DNA of 64,000 nt, taken from NCBI RefSeq assembly GCF_000013985.1, contig NC_008048.1, positions 1,116,001-1,180,000 on the forward strand. Reading direction: 5' to 3'. A model generated the notes under the pieces. The model saw nothing but the letters and a program-made list of their open reading frames with translations. It was not told where the DNA came from and did not search any database. Position numbers and translations under genes: made by a program. Numbering within the stretch: the stretch's first letter is position 1; each line of letters opens with the position of its first letter. Positions 43,141 to 51,542 of the stretch are shown piece by piece. The DNA is from Sphingopyxis alaskensis RB2256. Lineage in GTDB: Bacteria > Pseudomonadota > Alphaproteobacteria > Sphingomonadales > Sphingomonadaceae.

Positions 43141-43294
43141 GCGCCCCCGATTGGGCCGAGGAGCCGGCCCGTTTGTGGAGCGGACAGCCTATCGTGAAGT
43201 CGGGTGAAGCGCCAGAGGGCCGGTTTTGTCCATTGCCAGCGGGGTGGCGGGCCGTCAGATTGGCGCGCAGAAGAACCAGAGGAGGCAAGCAGCG

Positions 43295-44611
43295 ATGAGG
43301 GGCGACAACGACCAGCTGGCAAGTTTCTGGATGCCCTTCACCGCGAACCGCGCGTACAAGGCGCAGCCGCGCCAGCTCGTATCGGCAAGCGGCATGTTTT
43401 ACCGGTCGAGCGACGGGCGCGACATACTCGACGGCACCGCGGGCCTGTGGTGCAGCAATGCCGGTCATTGCCGCCCCGAAATCACCGAGGCGATCGCCAG
43501 AACCGCGGCGACGCTGGACTTTGCACCGACGTTTCAGCTGGGGCACCCGCTGCCTTTTGAGCTGGCGCAGCGCCTCGCGGCGTTGATGCCCGACGGGCTC
43601 GACCGGATATTCTTCACCAACAGCGGGTCGGAGTCGGTCGATACGGCGCTCAAAATCGCGCTCGCGATCCAGCGCGCGAAGGGGCAGGGGGCGCGCACCC
43701 GGTTGATCGGGCGCGAACGCGGCTACCACGGCACCGGCTTTGGCGGGATCAGCGTTGGCGGTCTCGTCAACAACCGTCGCGCCTTCGGCGGGGGTTTGCC
43801 GGGCGTAGACCATCTCCGTCATACGCATGATCTGGAGCGCAACGCTTTCAGTCGCGGATTCCCGCAGCATGGCGCCGAACTCGCCGACGATCTGCAACGC
43901 CTGGTCGATCTGCACGGCGCCGAGACGATCGCTGCGGTTATCGTCGAACCGATGGCGGGATCGACCGGCGTGCTCGTGCCGCCCGTTGGCTACCTCTCAC
44001 GCTTGCGCGAGATTTGCGACCGGCATGGCATCATCCTGATCTTCGACGAAGTCATCACCGCTTTCGGGCGTGTCGGCGGCGCAACGGCGTCGCAAATGTG
44101 GGGCGTGACGCCTGACATCATCACCATGGCCAAGGGCCTGACCAATGCCACGGTGCCGATGGGGGCGGTGGCGGTGAAGCGCGAGCTGCACGATGCGGTG
44201 ATCGACAGCGCGCCGGGCGGGATCGAGCTGTTCCACGGCTACACCTATTCAGGCCACCCCTTGGCGAGCGCGGCGGGGCTGGCGACGCTGGACCTCTATG
44301 CCCGCGACGGGCTGTTCGACCGTGCGAGCGAACTCGGCGCCTATTGGGAGGATGCGGCACACAGCCTGAAGGGGCGGCGGCACGTCATCGACGTCCGCAC
44401 GATCGGCCTCGTCGCAGGCATCGAACTTGAACCACGCCCCGGCGCCCCCACCGCGCGCGCGATGGAACTGTTCCACGCCTGTTTCGACAACGGCCTGCTC
44501 GTGCGCGCTACGGGCGATATCATCGCGCTGTCGCCGCCGCTGATCGTCGAGAAGGAACAAATCGACGCAATGTTCGGGACGATCGCCGACCTCATCGACC
44601 GGATCGATTAG
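43295..44611 (+). CDS. Class III omega-amino-acid:pyruvate aminotransferase
   Basis: A 438-residue PLP aminotransferase. Seen: SFWMPFTANRAYKAQPRQLV (typical of beta-alanine:pyruvate transaminases), YRSSDGRDILDGTAGLWCSN, FFTNSGSESVDTALKIALAI, GRERGYHGTGFGGISVGG, VEPMAGSTGVLVPPVGYL, LIFDEVITAFGR and PLP lysine in ITMAKGLTNATVP. Likely substrates are beta-alanine, GABA or similar omega-amino acids, the end products of polyamine breakdown. AGAGGAGG lies 10-11 nt upstream of ATG 43295, chosen over an earlier in-frame start. It is transcribed away from the ligase gene, sharing its promoter gap. Confidence 0.88.
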   Translation: MRGDNDQLASFWMPFTANRAYKAQPRQLVSASGMFYRSSDGRDILDGTAGLWCSNAGHCRPEITEAIARTAATLDFAPTFQLGHPLPFELAQRLAALMPDGLDRIFFTNSGSESVDTALKIALAIQRAKGQGARTRLIGRERGYHGTGFGGISVGGLVNNRRAFGGGLPGVDHLRHTHDLERNAFSRGFPQHGAELADDLQRLVDLHGAETIAAVIVEPMAGSTGVLVPPVGYLSRLREICDRHGIILIFDEVITAFGRVGGATASQMWGVTPDIITMAKGLTNATVPMGAVAVKRELHDAVIDSAPGGIELFHGYTYSGHPLASAAGLATLDLYARDGLFDRASELGAYWEDAAHSLKGRRHVIDVRTIGLVAGIELEPRPGAPTARAMELFHACFDNGLLVRATGDIIALSPPLIVEKEQIDAMFGTIADLIDRID

Positions 44612-45840
44612 GCGCTGGCGGCAAGGGGAAAGCTTATCGAAACGCTGGTTCCCTTGCCCGGTTCGCTGTCGATGTGGAGCTGCCCCTGATGGCGCTCGCT
44701 GATATGCTTGACGATCGCGAGGCCAAGACCGGTGCCGCCGACCGAGCGGCTGCGCGCCTCGTCGACGCGGTAAAAGCGTTCGGTCAGCCGCGGGATATGG
44801 TCGGGGGCGATGCCGTCACCCTCGTCGCTCACCGACAGCCGAACGCGCGCTCCTTCGCGCAGCAGTTCGACCGTCACCGGCGTGCCGGGACGGCCATATT
44901 TCAACGCATTGGATATGATATTGTGGGCGAGTTGGCCGAGCTGCGCCTCGTCGCCCAGCATCGGCATCGCTTCGGTGCCGAGCGCCGCGACAATGTCCTT
45001 CGGCCGCGCGGATTCGCTGTCCTGCAATTGGGTGATCGTGTGCCGGACGATCGCGGCGAGGTCGACCTCGGCGGTTGGACGGCGAAAGCGGTCGGCCTCG
45101 ACGCGCGAGATTGAGAGCAGGTCGATCACCAGTTGCTGCATCCGCCGCGCCTCGCGCTCGATGATCGACAGGAAGCGGCGCCGCGTTGCGCCGTCGTCTT
45201 CGCCATTCATGTCCTGCAATGTTTCGACATAGCCGATGATCGCGGCGAGCGGGGTGCGCAGCTCGTGGCTGGCGTTGGCGACAAAATCGGACCGCATCCG
45301 GTCGGCGGCGTCGATCGCCGAGCGATCGGACAGGAAGACGATGCGTTCGCCGTTCGACAGCGCGGCGATGCGCATGGTCCAGCGCTGGCCGGGGCGGGGA
45401 TAATCGACGAGGTCGATCGTCTCCAGCGGCGCGTCGCCGTCGATCCGCGACAGCCATTCGGTGGCGAGCGGATGACGGATCGCGGTGCGGATGTCGGCGC
45501 CGACGATGTGCCGTCCGAGCAGCCGAATGGCCGCGTCGTTGGCGATGGCGACGACATTATCGGCAACGCCGAGCAGCGGGTCTTTTTCCTGATCGACCCA
45601 GCGTGCGAAATCGGGATGACGCAGCAAGGAAAGCGGACGTGTCTCGGCAGGCGAGGTTCGCTGGGCGCGGGTCGCGGACAGGGCGGGAGGAAGCGCGCTG
45701 TAAACCGTGAAGGTTGCGGCGAAACCCGCGACCGCCATCATCGCGATCGTCGGCGGGTCGCCACCGGCCAGCGCCGCAAAGATCGCCGCAATGGCGATCA
45801 GCGTCAGCGCGATGACAAGGCTGGACAGGCGATCGAACAT
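44608..45840 (-). CDS. PhoR-like sensor histidine kinase
   Basis: A 410-residue kinase with one or two N-terminal membrane helices (LVIALTLIAIAAIFAALAG, TIAMMAVAGFAATFTVYSAL), a PAS-like region (about 95-170, VADNVVAIANDAAIRLLG), the HisKA phosphoacceptor box FVANASHELRTPLAAIIGY (His about 192) and an ATPase domain with HNIISNALKYGRPGTPV, VSDEGDGIAPDHIPRLTERFYR and GGTGLGLAIVKHISER. The layout is that of PhoR, the phosphate-starvation kinase, but no phoB or pst gene is near. It converges with the aminotransferase gene with a 4-bp overlap. A hairpin lies just before its start. Confidence 0.85.
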   Translation of the reverse strand: MFDRLSSLVIALTLIAIAAIFAALAGGDPPTIAMMAVAGFAATFTVYSALPPALSATRAQRTSPAETRPLSLLRHPDFARWVDQEKDPLLGVADNVVAIANDAAIRLLGRHIVGADIRTAIRHPLATEWLSRIDGDAPLETIDLVDYPRPGQRWTMRIAALSNGERIVFLSDRSAIDAADRMRSDFVANASHELRTPLAAIIGYVETLQDMNGEDDGATRRRFLSIIEREARRMQQLVIDLLSISRVEADRFRRPTAEVDLAAIVRHTITQLQDSESARPKDIVAALGTEAMPMLGDEAQLGQLAHNIISNALKYGRPGTPVTVELLREGARVRLSVSDEGDGIAPDHIPRLTERFYRVDEARSRSVGGTGLGLAIVKHISERHQGQLHIDSEPGKGTSVSISFPLAASA

Positions 45841-45846
45841 GCGCCG

Positions 45847-45866
45847 CCCGCTTCGCACGAAGCGGG
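45847..45866. promoter_or_regulatory. Hairpin directly before the sensor kinase start
   Basis: CCCGCTTCG-CA-CGAAGCGGG forms a perfect 9-bp stem with a 2-nt centre, 6 nt upstream of the minus-strand ATG at 45840. It overlaps the expected ribosome binding position and could limit initiation. Confidence 0.4.
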
Positions 45867-45990
45867 GGATGCGCGCAATCGGCTTTGCGCATGTTAACGC
45901 TTTTGCCGGGCTTGTATCAAAGCGGGAAACGAGCAGGCTTCCCCTGGTCTTTTGCTTTTCCTCGCTCCGTCGTTGCGTTATGCGACGGTC

Positions 45991-46401
45991 ATGGAAAACA
46001 GGGACGTCCCGGCGGATCCGGTCGATAGGGATGATGCGGCGTCGTCGCGCCGCCATGTGCTCGCGCTTGGCGCGGCGGGCGTATCGGCGGCGCTGACGAT
46101 CCGGCCCGCCTTTGCCCAGACCGCGGTGTCGGTGATGAACTGCCAGATTCCGGTGCCGGGGCCGACCGCCGCGGGCCAGTATATCGACGCGACCGGCAAG
46201 CTCGTCCCGCCGGGAACAAAAGGCGCCTTTCCGGGCGCACCGCGGCCTTTTACGGGCGAGGAAGTCAAACAGGCGTTTCGCGGTCGCAGCCTGCCCGGAA
46301 CGACCTATGACCAGTCGCAGGCCTATCTTCAATATATCCGGCGCTTGCAGGCAGGGCAGAGCGGCTTTACCTGTTTCGCATCGATCACGACGTCGCGCTG
46401 A
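45991..46401 (+). CDS. Small secreted protein with Tat-like signal
   Basis: A 136-residue protein I do not recognise. A twin-arginine-like signal (SSRRHVLALGAAGVSAALTI, ending RPAFAQ) suggests export after folding; two of the consensus residues are present (SRR) but the Phe is replaced. The mature part of about 95 residues is Gly/Pro rich (PVPGPTAAGQYIDATGKLVPPGT) and ends FTCFASITTSR; two Cys (in MNCQI and FTCFA) could form a disulfide. It is divergent from the kinase gene, separated by 150 bp that presumably holds promoters. ATG 45991 chosen because it directly precedes the signal; an earlier start at 45952 lacks support. Confidence 0.65.
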   Translation: MENRDVPADPVDRDDAASSRRHVLALGAAGVSAALTIRPAFAQTAVSVMNCQIPVPGPTAAGQYIDATGKLVPPGTKGAFPGAPRPFTGEEVKQAFRGRSLPGTTYDQSQAYLQYIRRLQAGQSGFTCFASITTSR

Positions 46402-46460
46402 TTATCGCTTCCTGACAGGCGATTTGCGGTTTCAGCCGATCGTCAGACAAGGGAGTTTTC

Positions 46461-47462
46461 GTGAAACTGGCTTCGCTCAAGCACGGCCGTGATGGCCGCC
46501 TCGTCGTCGTTTCGGACGATCTGGCTTGGTATTCCGACGCATCGGCGATCGCGCCGACGATGCAGGCGGCGCTCGACGACTGGGCCGATGCTGCGCCGCG
46601 TCTGGCCGCGCTGGCCGAGGATTTGAACCATGACGCGATCCCCAAGGAGCGCTTTCACGAGCGCGACGCCGCATCGCCACTGCCACGCGCCTATCAATGG
46701 GCCGACGGCAGCGCCTATGTGAACCATGTCGCGCTGGTGCGCCAGGCGCGAGGCGCGGAAATGCCCGAGAGTTTCTGGCACGATCCGCTGATGTACCAGG
46801 GCGGCAGCGACGCTTTCCTTGCGCCGCGCGACCCGATCCCGCTCGGCGATCCGGCATGGGGGTGCGACATGGAGGCCGAGATCGTCGTCGTCACCGACGA
46901 TGTTCCCGCCGGGATCGATCCCGTCACGGCGCGCGAGAAGGTTCTGCTCGTCGGCCTGACCAACGATGTCTCGCTCCGCGGACTGATCCCCGCCGAACTC
47001 GCCAAGGGGTTCGGCTTTTTCCAGTCCAAGCCGTCGAGTGCGATGTCGCCGGTTTTCGTGACGCCCGACGCGCTGGGCGACCAATGGAAGGATGGCAAGC
47101 TGCATGGCACGCTGTGCGTTGACCTCAACGGTCAGCCGCTCGGCCGCGCCGATGCCGGCGTCGACATGACCTTCGATTTCGGTCAGCTCATCGCCCACGC
47201 GGCCAAAACGCGCAACCTTGGCGCGGGCACGATCATCGGGTCAGGCACGGTGTCGAACCGTGACGCCGACGGCGGCCCCGGCAAGCCGGTGAGCGAGGGC
47301 GGACTGGGGTATAGCTGCCTTGCCGAAGTGCGGACGGTCGAAACGATCCGGCACGGCGAAGCGAAGACGCCCTTCATGCAGCGGGGCGATACGGTGCGTA
47401 TCTGGATGGACGATGCGCGCCACCACAGCATCTTCGGCGCGATTGAGCAGACGGTCGCCTGA
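46461..47462 (+). CDS. Fumarylacetoacetate hydrolase family protein
   Basis: A 333-residue member of the FAH family. Seen: MEAEIVVVTDDVPAG with the metal-ligand glutamates, NDVSLRGLIPAELAKGFGFF, KPSSAMSPVFVTPDALG, DAGVDMTFDFGQLIAHAAKT and IIGSGTVSNRDADGGPG. Members cleave C-C bonds of fumarylacetoacetate or hydrate/decarboxylate 2-oxo acids in aromatic-acid degradation. The long form (about 330 residues) resembles the true fumarylacetoacetate hydrolase-like branch of sphingomonads. GTG 46461 has GGGAG 7 nt upstream. It stands alone between the Tat protein and the tad operon. Confidence 0.85.
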   Translation: MKLASLKHGRDGRLVVVSDDLAWYSDASAIAPTMQAALDDWADAAPRLAALAEDLNHDAIPKERFHERDAASPLPRAYQWADGSAYVNHVALVRQARGAEMPESFWHDPLMYQGGSDAFLAPRDPIPLGDPAWGCDMEAEIVVVTDDVPAGIDPVTAREKVLLVGLTNDVSLRGLIPAELAKGFGFFQSKPSSAMSPVFVTPDALGDQWKDGKLHGTLCVDLNGQPLGRADAGVDMTFDFGQLIAHAAKTRNLGAGTIIGSGTVSNRDADGGPGKPVSEGGLGYSCLAEVRTVETIRHGEAKTPFMQRGDTVRIWMDDARHHSIFGAIEQTVA

Positions 47463-47472
47463 CAAGAGGAAG

Positions 47473-47500
47473 GGGAGGGCGGAATCGCTGCCGCCCTCCC
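47473..47500 (+). terminator. Terminator hairpin between FAH gene and tad operon
   Basis: GGGAGGGCGG (47473-47482) and CCGCCCTCCC (47491-47500) form a 10-bp stem with an 8-nt loop, 10 bp after the FAH-family stop; TT follows. It faces the end of the minus-strand tad operon and may serve both. Confidence 0.65.
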
Positions 47501-47524
47501 TTGCCGGTCTGACCGGTCGATAGC

Positions 47525-48568
47525 CTATCGGCCGCCGAAGCTGCCGCCAGCCATTGCGTCGCTCAGCGAACAGGCCGCGGGTCCAAGGATGACGATGAAC
47601 AGCACCGGCAGGATGAACAGGATCAGCGGTACCGTCATGATCGCAGGCAGGCGCGCGGCTTTTTCCTCGGCCCGCATCATGCGCTCATTGCGAAACTCGG
47701 CCGACAGCACGCGCAGCGCGCTGGCGAGCGGCGTGCCATATTTTTCGGTCTGGATCATCGTCGTGACGACGCCCTTCACCGATTCCAGATTGACGCGATA
47801 GGCAAGGTTCTCGAATGCCTGTCGGCGCTCGGTGAGGAAGCCGAGCTCGATCGATGTAAGCGCAAACTCCTCGCCGAGTTCGGGATAGGCGCGGCCCAGT
47901 TCCTTCGATACGCGCGAGAAGGCCGAGTCGACCGTCAGCCCCGCCTCGGCGCAGATCACGAGCAGGTCGAGCGCGTCCGGAAGACCCTTGCGGATGGCAT
48001 CGGTACGCTTCTGGCGCATATTGTCGACGAACAGGTCCGGCGCCTTGTAACCGAGAATCAGCGCGGCCATGGTAAAACCCGACCGCTTGAACGGCGTCAG
48101 CGTCGGCCACATGTCGACAATATAGATCAGGAAGAGGGCCAGACCGCCGAACAGGATCGGCAGCACCATTCGCCCGAAAATGACCGCGACCGCCAGATCC
48201 TTTGACCGGATGCCGGCCTGGGCCAGCTTTTGCTGAACCTCCTTGATCTGCCCTTCCTGCAAGACCTGCAAGCGGCCCAGGAAATTGCGCATTCGGTCGG
48301 CCGTCTGGTTTTTGCGCACGAGCCGCGCGCGACGCTTGGCGGTGGAGGCGGTGATGCCGGCCTTCAACTGTTCGCGGCGCTCGTTCAGCGCCTTGACGCG
48401 CTTTGTCATCGGGTTGCGTACGGTCAGCGCATTGTAGATGGCGACGAGCACGGCAAAAACGCCGATCGCGGCGAGCAGCGTACCCGCCCAGACGACGTCG
48501 ATGCCGAGGAGCGAGGGTCCGGTCTGGGCGCCCGAAAATGCCGCGGTGACGGGGAGGGTGCTAATCAT
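47525..48568 (-). CDS. tadC: Tad pilus inner-membrane platform protein TadC
   Basis: A 347-residue type II secretion F-family protein. Seen: an N-terminal helix (LAAIGVFAVLVAIYNALTV), cytoplasmic part with KRVKALNERREQLKAGI, then PDALDLLVICAEAGLTVDSAF, ELGRAYPELGEEFALTSIEL, GTPLASALRVLSAEFRNERMM and a C-terminal helix (LILFILPVLFIVILG). TadB and TadC form the membrane platform that the ATPase acts on. It is the last gene of the minus-strand cpa/tad operon; the FAH gene converges beyond the terminator. GGGGCAAAG upstream supports the start. Confidence 0.92.
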   Translation of the reverse strand: MISTLPVTAAFSGAQTGPSLLGIDVVWAGTLLAAIGVFAVLVAIYNALTVRNPMTKRVKALNERREQLKAGITASTAKRRARLVRKNQTADRMRNFLGRLQVLQEGQIKEVQQKLAQAGIRSKDLAVAVIFGRMVLPILFGGLALFLIYIVDMWPTLTPFKRSGFTMAALILGYKAPDLFVDNMRQKRTDAIRKGLPDALDLLVICAEAGLTVDSAFSRVSKELGRAYPELGEEFALTSIELGFLTERRQAFENLAYRVNLESVKGVVTTMIQTEKYGTPLASALRVLSAEFRNERMMRAEEKAARLPAIMTVPLILFILPVLFIVILGPAACSLSDAMAGGSFGGR

Positions 48569-48581
48569 ATTCTTTGCCCCA

Positions 48582-49553
48582 TCAAATCTCGAAATTGACC
48601 ATCTTGGCCATGATTCCGGCCCCGATGCTCATCCAGATCAGCCCGCCGATCCCGGCGACGATCAGGCGTTGTTCGACGAAGAAACCCGCAAGATAGCTGG
48701 GGTTCACCGTCCACACGACGCCGAAGACGAAAAAGGGAAGCGCGCCGACGATATAGGCCGACGCCTTGGCTTCCGATGACATTGCGCGGATCTTCAGCTT
48801 CATTTGCGCACGTTTGCGCAGCACGTCCGACAGGTTGGCCAGTGTTTCCGCAAGGTTGCCGCCCGTCTCGCGCTGGATCTGGATGGTGATGCAGAAGAAC
48901 TGGAACTCGGGCGTGCCGAGCATTTCGGCCGTTTCCTGAAGCGCCGCCTCCATCGTGTTACCGATCCGGATCCGCTCGACGACGCCTTTGAACTCCTCGC
49001 CGACAGGGCCGGGCAGTTCCTGGCTGACGACCTGGAAGGTCTCGGTCACCGGCAGGCCCGACCGCAGCCCGCGCACCAGCAGGTCGATCGCATCGGGAAA
49101 GCGCGCATTGAATTGTGCGACGCGCTTCTTGATCGCCATGCCGACGACCAGATAGGGCAGGCCAAGGCTGATCAGCAGTCCGACGAGCGCGGCCATCGGG
49201 AACGGGGCGCGGACGATCAGCATCGCGCCGGTCGCCACGACAAACAGTCCCATGGAGGCGAACATATATTGGGTAAGCGTCCAGCTCTTGCCTGTCCGCC
49301 GGATGCGCTTTTCGAGTTCCTCGCGGCGGGGAAGCAGGCTGGTCAGCGACGAGTTGCCCCGGCGTCCCACCGACTGGATGGTTTTGCGCATCTGCGCCGC
49401 GACGACTGCCTCGGTCGAAGCGGCATGGCGATCCTTGACCATCGCCAGCCGCCGCGACTTTGCCTTGCCCGCCGACGGACCCTGAAGCAGGATCGCAAGA
49501 ACCGCAAAAGCCATGATGGCCCCGGCGACGATAAGGATGACTGGCAGGTTCAT
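48582..49553 (-). CDS. tadB: Tad pilus inner-membrane platform protein TadB
   Basis: A 323-residue F-family platform protein, companion of TadC. Seen: MNLPVILIVAGAIMAFAVLA anchor, RFPDAIDLLVRGLRSGLPV, SQELPGPVGEEFKGVVERIR, ETAEMLGTPEFQFFCITIQI, QRETGGNLAETLANLSDVLRKR and a C-terminal helical pair. It ends 13 bp before the tadC start. It follows cpaE directly (gap 57 bp), where the ATPase gene cpaF is usually found. Confidence 0.92.
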   Translation of the reverse strand: MNLPVILIVAGAIMAFAVLAILLQGPSAGKAKSRRLAMVKDRHAASTEAVVAAQMRKTIQSVGRRGNSSLTSLLPRREELEKRIRRTGKSWTLTQYMFASMGLFVVATGAMLIVRAPFPMAALVGLLISLGLPYLVVGMAIKKRVAQFNARFPDAIDLLVRGLRSGLPVTETFQVVSQELPGPVGEEFKGVVERIRIGNTMEAALQETAEMLGTPEFQFFCITIQIQRETGGNLAETLANLSDVLRKRAQMKLKIRAMSSEAKASAYIVGALPFFVFGVVWTVNPSYLAGFFVEQRLIVAGIGGLIWMSIGAGIMAKMVNFEI

Positions 49554-49610
49554 GGTAAGCAGGTGTCCGCTTCTTTTGTTGCGGAGCGCGGCGGCGCGCC
49601 CGATGCGCCG

Positions 49611-50879
49611 TCACGCCGCCTGTTTTGCGCCCTTTTTGGTGAAACCCAGTTTGCCGAGCAGCGATCCGCCCGATTTGCTCTTGGCCGAAGCGGCAGCCAC
49701 CTCGGATTCGACATCGGCGCCGTCGAGGATGAGCCGCATCAGATTTGTCCAGACCTGCGCCGCCTTCGTGCCCTTGCACGTTTCGGCATAGGATTTGCCC
49801 AGCTTTGCTGCCTGCGCGACGAGTTTGGGATCGAATGGAATGACGATGTCGATCGCACGTTCGATCGAGGACTCGAACTCCTTGCGCGACAGTTCTCCGA
49901 TCGCGCTCTGGAACTTGTTGGCGACCAGCAGCACGCGTGCGCCGGGCACATTCTGTTTGAACCAGGACAAAAGGCGGATCGTGTCGCGCGCGGCGGCCAG
50001 GGTGACATCGCTGACCAGCAGGATCGTTCCCGCTTCCGACACAAGGTGCGGGAAGGGGATCAACACCTGGCGCGGGATGTCGACGATCGTCATCTCGAAG
50101 GCATTGCGCAATTCTTCCTCGAGCTGGAAAAAGGCCGATCCATCGGTCATCACCGGCTGGTGAATCGGCGCTTCGGCCGACAACAGGCTAAGCTTGTCCG
50201 AAGCCCTGACCATGGCGCGTTCGATGAACAAGCCGTCGATCCGGCTGGGATTGTCGATCGCATCAATAAGCCCGCGGCCCGGCTCGAGGTCGAGTGTCAG
50301 CGCGCCGGTCCCGAAATGAACATCGAGGTCGAGCAGCGCGGTCTGACGGTCGGCCTGTTCGCTGATCGCCCAGGCAAGCGAGGTTGCGACCATTGACGCG
50401 CCGACGCCGCCGCGCACCCCGACAACCGCCATCATGTGATGCGGCTTGTCGTCGTGCATGTCGGCATGTTTCGGCGCCGACAGCATGGCTTGCGCCATCG
50501 TCAGCGATTCGCGGACCTGGTCGAGCGACAGCGGTTTCAGCAGGTAATCCTGAATCCCGCTCGACAGCAGATCGCGATACAGGCGGACGTCGTTGATCTG
50601 CCCCGCCGCGATCACCACGGTACCCGGCTCGCAAACTTCGGCCAGCGCGTTGATGTCGTTGATCGGATCGCCCGATTCGGACATGTCGACAAAAAGGATA
50701 TTGGGGCTTGCCGACACCGACAGCGATTGCACCGCGTTTCGCAGGCCGCCCTTGTTGCACTTTTCCATCGGCCAGCCCATGTCGCTGGCCGCGACGCGGA
50801 TCAGTTCCAGCGTATCATCGTCACAGACGAACGCGTTGAAAGGATCGCGCAGCGTTGCAGATTTGAAATGAGCGTTCAC
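49611..50879 (-). CDS. cpaE: Tad pilus localisation ATPase CpaE/TadZ
   Basis: A 422-residue protein with a receiver-like N-terminal domain (NAFVCDDDTLELIRVAA, ILFVDMSESGDPIND, VIAAGQINDVRLYRDLL) and a ParA/MinD-like ATPase domain (MMAVVGVRGGVGASMVATSLAW, TALLDLDVHFGT, MTIVDIPRQVLI, ARVLLVANKFQ). The deviant Walker A reads RGGVGAS with no lysines, as in other CpaE proteins, so ATP hydrolysis is doubtful. It places the Tad apparatus at the pole in Caulobacter. GTG 50879 overlaps the cpaD stop (GTGA). Confidence 0.92.
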   Translation of the reverse strand: MNAHFKSATLRDPFNAFVCDDDTLELIRVAASDMGWPMEKCNKGGLRNAVQSLSVSASPNILFVDMSESGDPINDINALAEVCEPGTVVIAAGQINDVRLYRDLLSSGIQDYLLKPLSLDQVRESLTMAQAMLSAPKHADMHDDKPHHMMAVVGVRGGVGASMVATSLAWAISEQADRQTALLDLDVHFGTGALTLDLEPGRGLIDAIDNPSRIDGLFIERAMVRASDKLSLLSAEAPIHQPVMTDGSAFFQLEEELRNAFEMTIVDIPRQVLIPFPHLVSEAGTILLVSDVTLAAARDTIRLLSWFKQNVPGARVLLVANKFQSAIGELSRKEFESSIERAIDIVIPFDPKLVAQAAKLGKSYAETCKGTKAAQVWTNLMRLILDGADVESEVAAASAKSKSGGSLLGKLGFTKKGAKQAA

Positions 50880-51517
50880 TGGCCGCCTCCGCTCGTGGGT
50901 GTTTTGGTCAGTTCGCCGGCCCCGGTCTGAGGTTTCGTGCGATAGGTCTGGATGGCGCGCGTTGCCGCGACCGGGTCATGGCCTGTGTCGCGCGTGCCTT
51001 TGATGAGGTCGTTGGGGTCGGCGACCATTGCTGCAAGATTGCTGTTGGTCGCGCAGCCATAATTGGACGAAGTCGCGTTGAGCGAGTTCAGCGACGACTT
51101 GCTGTTCCAGTCGGGGCAACCCGGCACCGACGCCGATGCGCGCGTAACCACGACGCGGATATGACCGTCGGGAACAGCACCGGTGGTCACCGGCACATCC
51201 TTGCTGAGCAGAAGTCCGCGGCGTTCGACCATCGCCCGGACGGTCGCCTGCGCCGAGGATGCGCCATAAAGCGAGGGGTCCTCGATTGCGACGCGGTCGC
51301 CATAGCGGATGCCCATCGCATCGAACCAGCCTTGCAGACGACCCTGTTCGCTGGGCGGCAGTTCGCCATCCTTCGCGGCGACATCGAACTGATAGATGCT
51401 GTTGCGCACGACCGGTTGATGGACCGATTCCAGGCTGCGATTGCTGTAGGCGCTGCCCGCGCATCCGGCGAGGGTCGTCGCCAGCGCCAGGACCGTCCAA
51501 GTTGCGATATTTTTCAT
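50876..51517 (-). CDS. cpaD: Tad pilus lipoprotein CpaD
   Basis: A 213-residue lipoprotein. Signal with lipobox ALATTLAGCAGS (lipidated Cys about 19). Mature part contains ESVHQPVVRNSIYQFDVAA, GRLQGWFDAMGIRYGDRVAIEDP, VRAMVERRGLLLSKD, VRVVVTRASASVPGCPDWNS (a CpaD signature) and NYGCATNSNLAAMVADPNDLI, which fit the CpaD family. It works in the periplasm with the CpaC secretin. AGGAG lies 8 nt before ATG 51517; an upstream in-frame start has no support. Confidence 0.9.
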   Translation of the reverse strand: MKNIATWTVLALATTLAGCAGSAYSNRSLESVHQPVVRNSIYQFDVAAKDGELPPSEQGRLQGWFDAMGIRYGDRVAIEDPSLYGASSAQATVRAMVERRGLLLSKDVPVTTGAVPDGHIRVVVTRASASVPGCPDWNSKSSLNSLNATSSNYGCATNSNLAAMVADPNDLIKGTRDTGHDPVAATRAIQTYRTKPQTGAGELTKTPTSGGGQ

Positions 51518-51542
51518 CACTTTGCTCCTGAAATCGGCCGTG

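Noticed and set aside
48804..50396. 530-codon plus-strand frame opposite tadB and cpaE
   Set aside because: Shadow of the opposite coding strand; it was checked in case it hid the missing CpaF, but no Walker A or ATPase motif occurs in it.
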